Origin: Alphaproteobacteria bacterium | GTDB taxonomy: Bacteria; Pseudomonadota; Alphaproteobacteria; Caulobacterales; Maricaulaceae | Direction of reading: 5' to 3' | Assembly: GCA_024278855.1 (NCBI GenBank) | Contig: JAJRSJ010000029.1 | Coordinates: forward strand, 1 to 64,000 | DNA length: 64,000 nucleotides | Shown: in pieces, positions 18,398-27,946 of the stretch | Position numbering within the stretch: position 1 is the stretch's first letter | How the letters are laid out: each line of letters opens with the position of its first letter | Notes under the pieces: model-generated | The model's input: only the letters and a program-made list of their open reading frames with translations | The model's database searches: none | What the model was told of the DNA's origin: nothing | Translations under genes and position numbers: made by a program

Positions 18398-20002
18398 TTA
18401 CCGCTTCATAGCGGCGGCGATTTCGGGGCGGTCTTCGGCGGAGTTCAAGTATTGCGGCTCTATTCGTTTGTTGGTTTTTTGCTCATAAGCATAGCCGTAA
18501 GACAAAACTTCCACGTCTTTATCTTGTGCCCCCATAAAAGACAGACCGACGGGAAGCCCGTGAACATTGCCCATAGGTACACTCAGATGCGGATAGCCGG
18601 CAATTGCAGCAAGATAGCCCGCCCCGGCCCAGTCAGGCCATAGGTCGCCGTTAATTGGGTCAATGCGCCCCGGTATTGGCCCGGACGGAGCCACAAGAAC
18701 ATCGACCTCGTTATTAGCCAAAAGCGTATCAATCCCGTTTTCGCGGGTGGCCGATAACACCGCCCCCAGAGCATCCAAATAGTCCGCGTCCGTCAGCGGG
18801 CCGTAAGTTTCTGCGTCGACAAAAATGCTTTGGTCAAACAAAGCCAATTCCGCCTCTGCATGTTCCATGTTAAAGGCAATCAACTGTGCTAGGTTTCTGG
18901 TTTGCACGGCAGGCGCAGCATCTGCGAGATAGGCATTGATGGTGGCTTTAAATTCGTATTTCAACACTTTGCCGGATTTGGTACCAAAATTATCCGCATC
19001 AGGTTTAAAGTTTTCAATCTCCACAATTATGGCCCCGGCCTGCTCCATATCCGCCACCGCCTGATCAAATAATGTGATAATATCAACGTTGGAGCCTTCG
19101 GCAAACCGCAGCACGCCAATCCGCGCACCTTGTAATTTACCCGCGTCCAATGCCCCGACATAATCGGTTTTGGCCACACCCGTCGCCATAGCGCCCAACA
19201 TCATGGCCGCACCTTTGACGGTTTTGGTCATGGGGCCAGCCGTATCCTGGGTCGAGGATATGGGGACGATATATTGCTGCGACACCAGTCCAACCGTTGG
19301 CTTAAATCCGACAATACCGTTCGCCGTAGACGGGCATATAATTGAGCCATTGGTTTCAGTACCAACAGTTGCCGCCGCCAGTGAAGCTGCCATTGCTGCG
19401 CCTGAGCCGGAGCTTGACCCGCACGGATTTCGGTCAAGCATATGGGGATTACGCACTTGCCCGCCGAGGGTCGACCAGCCGCTCATAGAATTATTAGACC
19501 GGTAATTGGCCCATTGGCTAAGGTTGGTTTTGCCCAAAATTACGGCCCCCGCCGCGCGCAAGCCTGCTACGGACGGCGAATCCCGCCCGGTGATATTGTC
19601 CTTAAGTGCCAATGCCCCCGCCGTGGTCGCCATATTGTCTTTGGTTTCCAATATGTCTTTGATCAACACCGGAACACCGTGCAACGGCCCCAGTGCTGCC
19701 CCAGCGGCGCGGCGTGCATCCAGTTTCCGGGCGTCCGATAGAGCATCCGGGTTCAGGGCCAAAACGCTTTGTAAATTTGGCCCGGCCCGGTCAATATTGT
19801 TAATCCGCGCCAAATAGGTTTTAACCAATTCCTCGGAAGAAACCTCGCCGTTTTTCAAAGCCTCGGCAAGCTCAGGCAGGGTTTTGGCGGCCCATCCCTC
19901 AGCGGTGTAATTTTCAGGTTCAGATGAAGGCGCATTGGCTGTTGGTGCGCAAGCGCTTAGGCCCGCAACAATCAATGCAACCGCAAATAAATATGTTTTC
20001 AT
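18398..20002 (-). CDS. Amidase-signature family hydrolase, lipoprotein
   Basis: A 534-residue amidase of the Ser-cisSer-Lys family with an export signal and lipobox (ALIVAGLSAC, Cys18), so it acts in the envelope. The catalytic lysine is in HGVPVLIKDILETKD; the Gly/Ser-rich signature is NPCGSSSGSGAAMAASLAAATVGTETNGSI, containing the cis-Ser and nucleophile Ser. Such exported amidases act on peptides or small amides; the substrate is unknown. It sits just upstream of the his promoter on the same strand and is not obviously part of that operon. Confidence 0.9.
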   Translation of the reverse strand: MKTYLFAVALIVAGLSACAPTANAPSSEPENYTAEGWAAKTLPELAEALKNGEVSSEELVKTYLARINNIDRAGPNLQSVLALNPDALSDARKLDARRAAGAALGPLHGVPVLIKDILETKDNMATTAGALALKDNITGRDSPSVAGLRAAGAVILGKTNLSQWANYRSNNSMSGWSTLGGQVRNPHMLDRNPCGSSSGSGAAMAASLAAATVGTETNGSIICPSTANGIVGFKPTVGLVSQQYIVPISSTQDTAGPMTKTVKGAAMMLGAMATGVAKTDYVGALDAGKLQGARIGVLRFAEGSNVDIITLFDQAVADMEQAGAIIVEIENFKPDADNFGTKSGKVLKYEFKATINAYLADAAPAVQTRNLAQLIAFNMEHAEAELALFDQSIFVDAETYGPLTDADYLDALGAVLSATRENGIDTLLANNEVDVLVAPSGPIPGRIDPINGDLWPDWAGAGYLAAIAGYPHLSVPMGNVHGLPVGLSFMGAQDKDVEVLSYGYAYEQKTNKRIEPQYLNSAEDRPEIAAAMKR

Positions 20003-20033
20003 TGTCGTTTTCCCTTTATTTATACTATCTTTC

Positions 20034-21994
20034 CTACCCCCTATTCATTCTGTTCTCTATCAAATCGTCTACCACTTCCGGGTCGGCCAATGTGGATGTA
20101 TCGCCCAGATTGCCAAATTCGTCTTCGGCGATTTTGCGCAAAATGCGGCGCATGATTTTGCCTGAACGGGTTTTGGGCAGGCCCGGCGCAAACTGGATTA
20201 AGTCCGGCGCGGCTATAGGCCCGATTTCTGTGCGTACATGTTTAATCAATGCTTTGCGTAAATCGTCATTGACCTTTGCATCAAGCGTAGGGGTCACATA
20301 GGCGTATATCCCCTGACCTTTAATATCGTGGGGATAACCGACCACCGCCGCTTCGGCTACGGACGGATGGGAAACCAGTGCGCTTTCCACCTCGGCTGTG
20401 CCCATGCGGTGACCTGATACATTGATCACATCATCAACCCGGCCAGTAATCCAGTAAAACCCGTCTGCGTCGCGTCGACACCCGTCGCCCGTAAAATAAT
20501 TACCGGGATAGGTCGCAAAATAAGTCTCATAGAAACGTTTGTGATCACCATATACGGTACGCATTTGTCCCGGCCAACTGCCTTTTATGATGAGGTTGCC
20601 CTCAACTGCACCGTCTAGCTCATTGCCGTCCGCGTCCACCAAAGCCGGCTCCACGCCGAAAAATGGATGACTGCCCGCACCGGGCTTCATATCGGTGGCG
20701 CCGGGCAAAGGCACAATCATGGCCCCGCCAGTTTCGGTCTGCCACCAAGTATCAACAATAGGGCAGCGTTCTTCACCGACCACACGGAAATACCATTCCC
20801 AAGCTTCCGGGTTTATGGGTTCACCGACAGTTCCCAAAACCCGTAAGCTTGTGCGCGATGTGGCGTGAACAGGCCCATCACCTTCGCGCATCAGGGCGCG
20901 AATGGCCGTGGGTGCGGTGTAGAACAGCGAGACTTTGTGCTTGTCACAGACCTGCCAAAACCGCGACGCATCAGGGTAGGTCGGGACGCCTTCAAACATT
21001 AATGTAGTCGCCCCGTTGGCCAGCGGCCCGTAGACGATATAGGTGTGGCCCGTGACCCAGCCCACATCCGCCGTACACCAATAAACATCATCTTCTTTAA
21101 GGTCGAACACATATTCATGGGTCATAGCCGCCCAAACCAGATAGCCGCCCGTCGTGTGCAGCACGCCCTTGGGCGTACCGGTGGAGCCGCTCGTATAAAG
21201 AATAAACAAAGGGTCTTCGGCGTTCATAGGCTCACACGGGCAATCATCTGACACGCCATCAAGCATATCATGCAGCCAGACATCCCGGCCCTTGACCATG
21301 TTCACATCCCCGCCGGTGCGCCGCACGGTCAGCACTGTTTTGACAATGGCCTTCCCGTCTTTTTGGCTATTTGGCAAGCCGCATCACAGTTGACTTTGAG
21401 AGGAACCGTTTTTGCGCCGCGCAGGCCCTCATCGGCGGTGATAACAAATGTGCTATCGCAATCAACAATGCGCCCGGCCAATGCGTCCGGGGAAAATCCG
21501 CCGAACACCACCGAATGCACCGCGCCAATGCGGGCACAGGCCAACATGGCAAAGGCGGCTTCCAAAATCATCGGCATATAGAGCGTAACCCGGTCACCTT
21601 TTTTGACACCGAGCTTTTTCATAACATTGGCAAAACGGCAGACTTCACGGTGTAGCTCGCTATAGGTTAAGACCACACTGTCGGACGGATCATCCCCCTC
21701 CCATATGATAGCCGGTTTATCGCCCCGCGTGTCTAAATGCCGGTCAATACAATTCGCGCTAACATTTAGCACACCGTCCGCGTACCACCGCACATGCAGG
21801 TCGGACTTGTCCCAACTGACATCTTTTATTTGCGTATAGGGGGTGATCCAGTCGAGCCGTCTACCCTGTTCAGCCCAGAAATTCTCAGGCTCCGTAATGG
21901 AACGCTTATACATGTCGCGGTAGGTTTGGGGGTCAAGGTTTGCCGTTTTGGCAAATGCGGGCGGCACTGGATAAATATGGGTTTCATGGGTCAT
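20034..21994 (-). pseudogene. acsA: Acetyl-CoA synthetase, interrupted by one frameshift
   Basis: Two overlapping frames together make one full-length AMP-forming acetyl-CoA synthetase (about 650 aa). The first (21994-21329) starts [16 protein letters not shown] with ribosome site AAGGAC and covers the N-terminal region to [15 protein letters not shown]. The second (to 20034) resumes with [21 protein letters not shown] and contains the ATP motif [24 protein letters not shown], the [12 protein letters not shown] hinge and the acetylatable lysine in [13 protein letters not shown]. One extra base near 21378 would restore the frame. I cannot tell a true pseudogene from a sequencing error; all catalytic motifs are intact, which favours error or very recent loss. 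Confidence 0.85.
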
Positions 21995-22302
21995 GGACAC
22001 GTCCTTTTGACCAAGCTTATAAAATGGAAATCCACAATAACCAAGCCAAAATACGGGCCGGGAAATAACATCGATGTGCAGGTAATGCTTGAAGTCATAT
22101 GCGCAGCGAAATGTGCGCCAAAATAACCATCCATAATTTGACTGGCAAGCATTTTCTTTAATCTATTAAACTAGTTTAATAGATAAGTAGTTTGCGACCA
22201 TCCATTGTGGCTTATGGCCATATGAGATGCACCCTATTGGCCTAATATTTTTTTGTAAATTGGTGATGAAGCCTTGACGCAGTACTGCGCAGCTAGAAAT
22301 AA
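21995..22302. promoter_or_regulatory. Intergenic region between acs and guaD with a 24-bp perfect palindrome
   Basis: About 308 bp without a gene. At 22161-22184 there is a perfect palindrome made of ATCTATTAAACT followed directly by AGTTTAATAGAT, centred on CTAG. It lies about 167 bp upstream of the acs start and about 120 bp beyond the guaD stop. No T-run follows it, so it looks like a dimeric regulator's operator rather than a terminator. The regulator is unknown. Confidence 0.5.
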
Positions 22303-23595
22303 TTATTGCTTGTAAACCGACTTACCCATGACAAAGGTCTCGCTGATCATGTGTTCATCGCCCAAAATCATGATGGCAAACATCAAGGCCTTTATACGCT
22401 TGATGCCTTTCAGACGCCGGGCGATCAAGGGGGTGGCTTTTAAATCCAGAGCAACGAAATCCGCTTCTTTACCCGGTTCTAAATTACCCACATATCCATC
22501 CATGCCCAACAGCTTGGCCCCACCCAATGTGGCCATGTAAAATGCGTCCATACTTGACAGGGATAAATCCCGTAATTGGCACACGCTATAAGCCGCGCTC
22601 ATAGTGGTGAGCAATGAAAAACTGGTGCCGCCGCCTATGTCGGTGCCGAGCGCATGGAAAACTTTGTGGCGGCGGATTTGCGCCAAATTAAACAGGCCTG
22701 AGCCTATGAACATATTGGAGGTCGGGCATAAAGCCAGCCCCGCACCGGACGCGGAAATACGTTTGCACATGGAGGTGCTAAGGTGCACACCATGGGCCAA
22801 TACGGTTTTATTCCCAACCAGGCCGTGCTTTTCGTAAACATCAAGATAATCCGACGCCTCCGGGAATAGTTTGGATACGGTTTTAATTTCGTCCTTGTTT
22901 TCGCACATATGGGTGTGAACATGCACGGTCGGGTTTTGTGCTTTAAGCATCCCCGCCATAGCCAATTGCTGGGGCGTAGATGTGGGTGCAAAGCGCGGCG
23001 TGATCGCGTAGCCTAGCCTGTCTTTGCCGTGCCACTTTTTAATGAGGCGTGTCGTGGCAGCCCGCCCCATATCTTTACCGTCCAACAGGTTTTTGGGTGC
23101 GCCCCTGTCCATCAATACCTTGCCGGCGATCAACCGCATGCTTTTCCTTTTCGCCTCCATAAACACAGCATCCGCCGAGCCTTCATGGACGGTGCCAAAC
23201 ACCAGGGCGCTAGTGGTGCCGTTGCGCAACAGCTCTTGGATAAAAAACCTGGCGGTCTCTTTGCAAATTTTCGGTTCTATAAATGCCGCCTCCGCCGGGA
23301 AGGTATAATCCTGAAGCCAGTCCATCAATTGCCGCCCGTAAGAACCAATAATATCCACTTGCGGAAAATGAATATGGGTGTCGATAAAACCCGGCATGAT
23401 CAGATGGTTTTTATAATGCTTGATTTTAGTTTTAGTCCGCAGGGTTTTAACCAGTTTACGGTACGGTCCGACGGCTTTAACATGGCCGTCCTCAACCACT
23501 AGCAATCCGTCCTTGAAATATTCAAAAGCATCACCCGCCAGATACGGGTCGCCTAACAAGTGAAAGATTTGGGCGCGGTATGCTTTTTGAACCAT
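22303..23595 (-). CDS. guaD: Guanine deaminase
   Basis: Amidohydrolase-superfamily zinc enzyme converting guanine to xanthine. The metal/substrate motif GFIDTHIHFPQVDIIGSYGRQLMDWL is diagnostic for guanine deaminase; further ligands are in VHVHTHMCEN and LAHGVHLS, and the metal Asp is in ALGTDIGGGTSFS. The start at 23595 (MVQKAYRAQIFHLLGDP) is preferred because it begins 16 nt after the upstream PhyH gene; a longer frame to 23676 would overlap it. It is the last gene of a four-gene minus-strand run (YciI, SDR, PhyH, GuaD), which suggests purine-base catabolism. Confidence 0.92.
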   Translation of the reverse strand: MVQKAYRAQIFHLLGDPYLAGDAFEYFKDGLLVVEDGHVKAVGPYRKLVKTLRTKTKIKHYKNHLIMPGFIDTHIHFPQVDIIGSYGRQLMDWLQDYTFPAEAAFIEPKICKETARFFIQELLRNGTTSALVFGTVHEGSADAVFMEAKRKSMRLIAGKVLMDRGAPKNLLDGKDMGRAATTRLIKKWHGKDRLGYAITPRFAPTSTPQQLAMAGMLKAQNPTVHVHTHMCENKDEIKTVSKLFPEASDYLDVYEKHGLVGNKTVLAHGVHLSTSMCKRISASGAGLALCPTSNMFIGSGLFNLAQIRRHKVFHALGTDIGGGTSFSLLTTMSAAYSVCQLRDLSLSSMDAFYMATLGGAKLLGMDGYVGNLEPGKEADFVALDLKATPLIARRLKGIKRIKALMFAIMILGDEHMISETFVMGKSVYKQ

Positions 23596-23611
23596 AGGAA
23601 ACTCGTACTGC

Positions 23612-24463
23612 TTATAGGAAGCCGCGTACAGGAAATTCCTTACTTCTTTGCATCCAGTTATTTTGTGCGTAAGCACACACCCCGTCGGTTACGTGTAAAG
23701 TATAGGCATGGCGAGCTTGATCAGATATATTGGGGGCACTGTAATGGGGGAGCAAGCCGTGAAAACACACCAATGTCCCGGCTTTAACCTCAACGGGAAT
23801 GGCCGTATTTGTGTCCGGCCAAGGTGCCGCATCCAAATCTATAAGCCTGGTTTTGCGACCATCTCGAATAAATTGTTGGCGAAGTGGCCCTTTATGGCCG
23901 CCCGGTTCAACCCAAAGACAGCCGTTTTCCAAAGTCGCATCATCGACGGCAAACCAAAATGTTGTGACGGAGCCGGGCGAGGTCACAAAAAACCCGCCGT
24001 CCTGATGCCAATCGACTTGGCCGCCTATACGTGCCTGTTTGAAAATATACATAGACTGCCAGATTTGCGGATCTCGTAATCCCACATCTTGCGCCAGATC
24101 CGCCAGTGTATCCCCACGAGAAAAACCATCAAATACTGGATCAAGATCGTGCATAGCATGGCCGATTTTATTGATAGATTGGGCAAGGGGTTGGTTTAAT
24201 TTTCCGTGCCTGTCAAAGGCTTTTTCTTCAAAAAAACAACGAATTTCATTGGCCGATCCTAAAAAATAATCCTGCACCCGGTCAGCCTGCGGGCCGCGTT
24301 GCTTAGCGGTTGAAAACACTTCCCGGCTTGCATCAAAATCATGGGCTGCAGCGATTTTTTCAGCGCGCGCTTTGAGTGCTGCTAACTGTTCGCCGGATTT
24401 AAAATCCCGCAGAACAACGAAACCATTGTCGCAAAAACCGCGCTTTTGTTCGGCACTTAACAT
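23612..24463 (-). CDS. Phytanoyl-CoA dioxygenase (PhyH) family Fe(II)/2-oxoglutarate oxygenase
   Basis: A 283-residue member of the PhyH fold. The iron ligands fit HxD in VDWHQDGGFF and the distal His in VCFHGLLPHYSAPN; the 2-oxoglutarate-binding Arg is in SDQARHAYTLHV. The central strand GSVTTFWFAVDDATLENGCLWVEPGGHKG is typical. The substrate is unknown. Its position between an SDR and guanine deaminase raises the possibility of a purine or nucleoside substrate, but this is only context. Confidence 0.85.
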   Translation of the reverse strand: MLSAEQKRGFCDNGFVVLRDFKSGEQLAALKARAEKIAAAHDFDASREVFSTAKQRGPQADRVQDYFLGSANEIRCFFEEKAFDRHGKLNQPLAQSINKIGHAMHDLDPVFDGFSRGDTLADLAQDVGLRDPQIWQSMYIFKQARIGGQVDWHQDGGFFVTSPGSVTTFWFAVDDATLENGCLWVEPGGHKGPLRQQFIRDGRKTRLIDLDAAPWPDTNTAIPVEVKAGTLVCFHGLLPHYSAPNISDQARHAYTLHVTDGVCAYAQNNWMQRSKEFPVRGFL

Positions 24464-24560
24464 AATACCATATTAAGCTTGTTCATAAGCAGGTCAAAGA
24501 AAAACCGATCGTGGGTCAACTTGAAATTCTGCCTTTTAGATGTTAGGTTAAGCGATATAA

Positions 24561-25325
24561 TTACCACCTGTTTTGCGCCCCCATGCCCCCGTCTATGGCC
24601 AAGGTGTGGCCTGAAACCCACATTGCGGCAGGGCTTAACAAGAACAAAACCCCATTGGCCACATCCTCGCCCGTGCCGAGCCGTCCCAATGGTGCGCGGT
24701 CTTGCCAACGCTTAACACCGTCCGGCCAATCATTTTCAATCCCTGGCCTGGATATCAATCCCGGTGCTACTGCATTGACCCGGATATTGTGCGGCCCGAG
24801 TTCAAGCGCACTAGCGCGGGTGTACATCAATAGCGCCGCCTTGGAGGCCGCATAATGGGCATGACCCTCGACCGGGTCGAGGCCTTCTATGGAGGCTATA
24901 TTGACAATTGAACCTGTGCGTTTTTGCGCAATCAAAGCCTTGGCCATATATTTACAAAGCCCGTAGACGGCTTCAAGATTGACCTTGTTAATATCGCGCC
25001 ATATTTGCTTGTTCGCGTCTAGCACACCGGCCACCGTCTGTACCCCGGCATTGTTGACCAACATATCTGGCATGCAATTTTCTGCGGCCAAATCAGCAAT
25101 CATTGCTTTGATCTGGCGGGGTTTAGACAGATTGCACTGCACCATATGTTTGGCCCCGATCTCTGCGGCCAAGGCACCAACCCCGGATTTGTCAGTGCCG
25201 TAGTGCAAAATCACCTGCGCCCCGGCCTTTGCCAATTTGCGCGAAATCGCCGCACCGATACCACTGCTCGCGCCCGTGACCAAAACCGTGTTCCCGGATA
25301 AATCCAACATGTCCGAAATCGCCAT
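24561..25325 (-). CDS. Short-chain dehydrogenase/reductase (classical SDR)
   Basis: A 254-residue Rossmann-fold NAD(P)-dependent oxidoreductase. The cofactor motif is VLVTGASSGIG, the structural motif NNAGV and the active site S-x(n)-YxxxK is in IASIEGLDPVEGHAHYAASKAALL; it ends with the common VSGHTLAIDGGMGAQNRW. The start MAISDMLDLSGN at 25325 is chosen because the upstream YciI gene stops at 25333. The substrate is unknown. It is probably co-transcribed with YciI, PhyH and GuaD. Confidence 0.9.
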   Translation of the reverse strand: MAISDMLDLSGNTVLVTGASSGIGAAISRKLAKAGAQVILHYGTDKSGVGALAAEIGAKHMVQCNLSKPRQIKAMIADLAAENCMPDMLVNNAGVQTVAGVLDANKQIWRDINKVNLEAVYGLCKYMAKALIAQKRTGSIVNIASIEGLDPVEGHAHYAASKAALLMYTRASALELGPHNIRVNAVAPGLISRPGIENDWPDGVKRWQDRAPLGRLGTGEDVANGVLFLLSPAAMWVSGHTLAIDGGMGAQNRW

Positions 25326-25332
25326 CTTACAT

Positions 25333-25620
25333 TCACCCAAGCAGAAAATCTAACCTCGGGTCGGTTTTACCCGGCGTGATCTCAAATATTTCCGCACTTA
25401 CAATATGTTCCGCTACAAATGGGTCGGCGGCCACTCTGGCTTGCAAATCTGCCAATGTTGTATTGTGCGCCACAACCGCACCGCCCAGTTTTGGCTGCAA
25501 GCTACCAGCTAGCAAAAACACACCATCATCAAAACCACGTTTAATCCAAGCATTATGCCCGACCATGAATTGACCCGCATTGGCTTTATTGTCTGAAAAT
25601 TTTAGCAATATAACGAACAT
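25333..25620 (-). CDS. YciI family protein
   Basis: A 95-residue ferredoxin-like alpha+beta barrel protein of the YciI family, usually small enzymes or accessory units in catabolic clusters. The conserved His falls in FMVGHNAWIKRG and the Asp-Pro-Phe motif in RVAADPFVAEHIVSAEIFEI. It is the first gene of the minus-strand YciI-SDR-PhyH-GuaD group and lies divergent from the cupin-mtnA pair, with 75 nt between the two start codons, so the groups may share control. Confidence 0.85.
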   Translation of the reverse strand: MFVILLKFSDNKANAGQFMVGHNAWIKRGFDDGVFLLAGSLQPKLGGAVVAHNTTLADLQARVAADPFVAEHIVSAEIFEITPGKTDPRLDFLLG

Positions 25621-25695
25621 TAGGTTTTCTCCCTATTACTTACATGACTTTTACCGCGCCTTGACATTATCGCGACTTGGGCTTTATTGCAAATC

Positions 25696-26067
25696 ATGAC
25701 CAGCAAAACACCACAGAAATTTTCTTCCCCCAACCCGCACGAATATTGGCTAGGGGAGCGGATTTATGTGCGCGAAATTATGAATGCACCCGAGGAGCCG
25801 GAACTCTCACTGGCCATGTGCCGGGTGCCTATTGGTGTCACGACGCAATTACACAGTTTGAGCGTTCTTGAATGGTATATCATCGAGAGCGGCACCGGGG
25901 TGATGGAAATTGACGGCGGCGAAATCCCTATGCAAACGGGCGATTGTGTGCGTATTGAACCGGGCCAAAGCCAGCGTATCACCAATACGGGCAAGGTTGA
26001 TTTGATCTTTGAATCTATCTGTCGCCCGCGATTTACACCCTCTACATATACAAATTTGGAGAACTAA
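25696..26067 (+). CDS. Cupin-domain protein
   Basis: A 123-residue single cupin. The two cupin motifs are recognisable (GVTTQLHSLSVLEWYIIESG and GDCVRIEPGQSQRITNTG), but the second His of motif 1 and the His of motif 2 are replaced (Leu and Arg), so a canonical metal site is doubtful; this replacement seems usual for this subfamily. The start is ATG 25696; a TTG three codons upstream is also in frame. It ends one base before the mtnA start, so the two are surely co-translated. A role in methylthioribose or related sugar-phosphate metabolism is inferred from this linkage only. Confidence 0.8.
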   Translation: MTSKTPQKFSSPNPHEYWLGERIYVREIMNAPEEPELSLAMCRVPIGVTTQLHSLSVLEWYIIESGTGVMEIDGGEIPMQTGDCVRIEPGQSQRITNTGKVDLIFESICRPRFTPSTYTNLEN

Positions 26068-26068
26068 G

Positions 26069-27157
26069 ATGAAAGTTAACGGACAGAACATGCGCACCAT
26101 TTGGGTGGAAGGCGATGTTGTTAAAATAATTGACCAACGGCTTTTACCCCACGAACTGAAAATCATCTCCCTGGGCACCCTTGAAGACGCCCGTGCGGCT
26201 ATTGCCGATATGAAAGTGCGCGGCGCACCATGTATCGGGGCTACGGCCATGTACGGTATGGCGGTAGCGGTTCGCAATGATCCGTCTGACATAACCATAA
26301 AAACCGCCTACGACACCCTCAACGCATCCCGCCCCACTGCGGTTAATCTTAAATGGGCCATTGATGAATGCATGGGGGCAATCGACGGGGTAGACGAGAC
26401 TAAACGCGCCGACATCTTGTTCGCCCTCGCCGCCAAAAACTGCGACGACGATGTAGCTATGTGTTCCAATATTGGCGATTACGGCAAAGCATTGCTCGAC
26501 GAAATTGCCACAACCAAAGACGGCGAAGTCGTAAATATCCTGACCCATTGCAATGCTGGCTGGGTGGCGACAGTGGATTGGGGTACGGCCATTTCGCCCA
26601 TTTATAAAGCGTTTAACGCGGGCATGAATGTGCATGTCTGGGTCGACGAAACCCGCCCGCGTAGCCAAGGCGCACGCCTAACCGCGTGGGAGTTGGAGCA
26701 GCACGGCGTCCCCTATACGGTGATTACCGACAATTCAGGCGGACATTTGATGCAGCACGGCCTGGTCGATATTTGCCTGGTTGGCACTGACCGCACTACG
26801 GCCACAGGCGATGTGTGCAATAAAATCGGTACATATCTGAAAGCTTTGGCGGCCTTTGACAACAATGTGCCGTTTTACGTCTGCGCGCCGTCCAATTCTA
26901 TCGACTGGGACATGAGGGACGGGCTGAAAGAAATCCCCATCGAAGTCCGCTCCGGCGAGCAAGAAGTTGGCTGGATTATGGGCCGGGACGAAGACGGTAT
27001 ATTGCGCCGCGTCACAACAATGCCCGACCCGGCCAAAACCAGAAATGATGCTTTCGACGTCACGCCCAGAAAATACATCACCGGGTTAATTACGGAGCGC
27101 GGCATCACAAATGCGTCCCGCGCCGGACTGTTGGCCCTGTTTCCAGAGAAAGGGTGA
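26069..27157 (+). CDS. mtnA: S-methyl-5-thioribose-1-phosphate isomerase
   Basis: About 362-residue MtnA, which interconverts methylthioribose-1-P and methylthioribulose-1-P (and can act on 5-deoxyribose-1-P). The family blocks are MKVRGAPCIGATAMYG, the active-site Cys in VNILTHCNAGWVA, and the Asp region VGTDRTTATGDVCNKIGTY. The start at 26069 follows GGAGAAC and is one base after the cupin stop. No mtnP, mtnK, mtnB/C/D or RuBisCO-like gene is in the window, so the wider pathway cannot be assigned. Confidence 0.94.
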   Translation: MKVNGQNMRTIWVEGDVVKIIDQRLLPHELKIISLGTLEDARAAIADMKVRGAPCIGATAMYGMAVAVRNDPSDITIKTAYDTLNASRPTAVNLKWAIDECMGAIDGVDETKRADILFALAAKNCDDDVAMCSNIGDYGKALLDEIATTKDGEVVNILTHCNAGWVATVDWGTAISPIYKAFNAGMNVHVWVDETRPRSQGARLTAWELEQHGVPYTVITDNSGGHLMQHGLVDICLVGTDRTTATGDVCNKIGTYLKALAAFDNNVPFYVCAPSNSIDWDMRDGLKEIPIEVRSGEQEVGWIMGRDEDGILRRVTTMPDPAKTRNDAFDVTPRKYITGLITERGITNASRAGLLALFPEKG

Positions 27158-27184
27158 TGGAAGTAAGGCGTTAGAGCATCGGGC

Positions 27185-27943
27185 CTATGCTTTACTCAAA
27201 TTGATAATCTCGCCGTGGTTTTTGCATTCCGGTGCCAAAAGTGGCAATATGCGCTTGGCAATATCGGACGGTTTGGGCAAAATGTCCGGGTCTTCTCCGG
27301 GCATGGCTTTGGCCCGCATCTGGGTGCGCACCGGGCCTGGATAGACCAAATTAACCCGCAAATTGGTAATCTCGGTTTCCTCTGCCCAACTTTGCACCAT
27401 GGCGTCAAGGGCCGATTTACTGGCCGCATACACGCCCCAAAATGCCTTGCGGGACTGAGCGCTCGAAGAACTCATAAATACGGCCCGGCCCGAAGGCGCG
27501 TCCCTGAGCAGCTGGTCGAAAGACCGGATCAAGCGAAAATTGGCCGTGACATTGACGGCAATGGTTTCGTCAAATTTCTTAGGCGAAATATGGGGAACTG
27601 GCGCGATTTCGCCGAGCAGCCCGGCATTGGCGAGCAGGCCGTCAAGCCGCCCCCAACGCTCATAAACCGCCTTGCCCAACTGGTCGATACCGTCGGGATG
27701 TCGCAAGTCCATAGGCACGATCGTCGCTTCGCCGACACCCTCTTGCTGCTTGGCCAATGCGCGGATGGCATCATCCAAATCCTCCAACCCGCCTTGGGTG
27801 CGCGCGGTGGCGACAACATGGGATCCGGCTTTGGCCAGTTCAATTGCGGTCGCATATCCAATACCCCGCGAAGCCCCGGTTACAAGGGTGACACGGCCTT
27901 TGAGCAGTCCCGCAAATGGGCCTTTGTTGGTTTTGTCTGTCAT
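27185..27943 (-). CDS. Short-chain dehydrogenase/reductase
   Basis: A 252-residue SDR. The cofactor site is LVTGASRGIGYATAIELA, the NNAG-equivalent is LANAGLLGE, and the active site is MSSSSAQSRKAFWGVYAASKSALDAM. It is similar to the alphaproteobacterial SDRs often found next to purF (YciK-like oxidoreductases). It lies directly behind purF (3 nt between the purF stop and this start), so it belongs to the cvpA-purF transcription unit. The substrate is unknown. Confidence 0.9.
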   Translation of the reverse strand: MTDKTNKGPFAGLLKGRVTLVTGASRGIGYATAIELAKAGSHVVATARTQGGLEDLDDAIRALAKQQEGVGEATIVPMDLRHPDGIDQLGKAVYERWGRLDGLLANAGLLGEIAPVPHISPKKFDETIAVNVTANFRLIRSFDQLLRDAPSGRAVFMSSSSAQSRKAFWGVYAASKSALDAMVQSWAEETEITNLRVNLVYPGPVRTQMRAKAMPGEDPDILPKPSDIAKRILPLLAPECKNHGEIINLSKA

Positions 27944-27946
27944 AAT

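Noticed and set aside
20034-21377. A separate ORF starting MPNSQKDGK as an independent gene
   Set aside because: It begins in the middle of the conserved acetyl-CoA synthetase fold and continues the upstream frame after one base.
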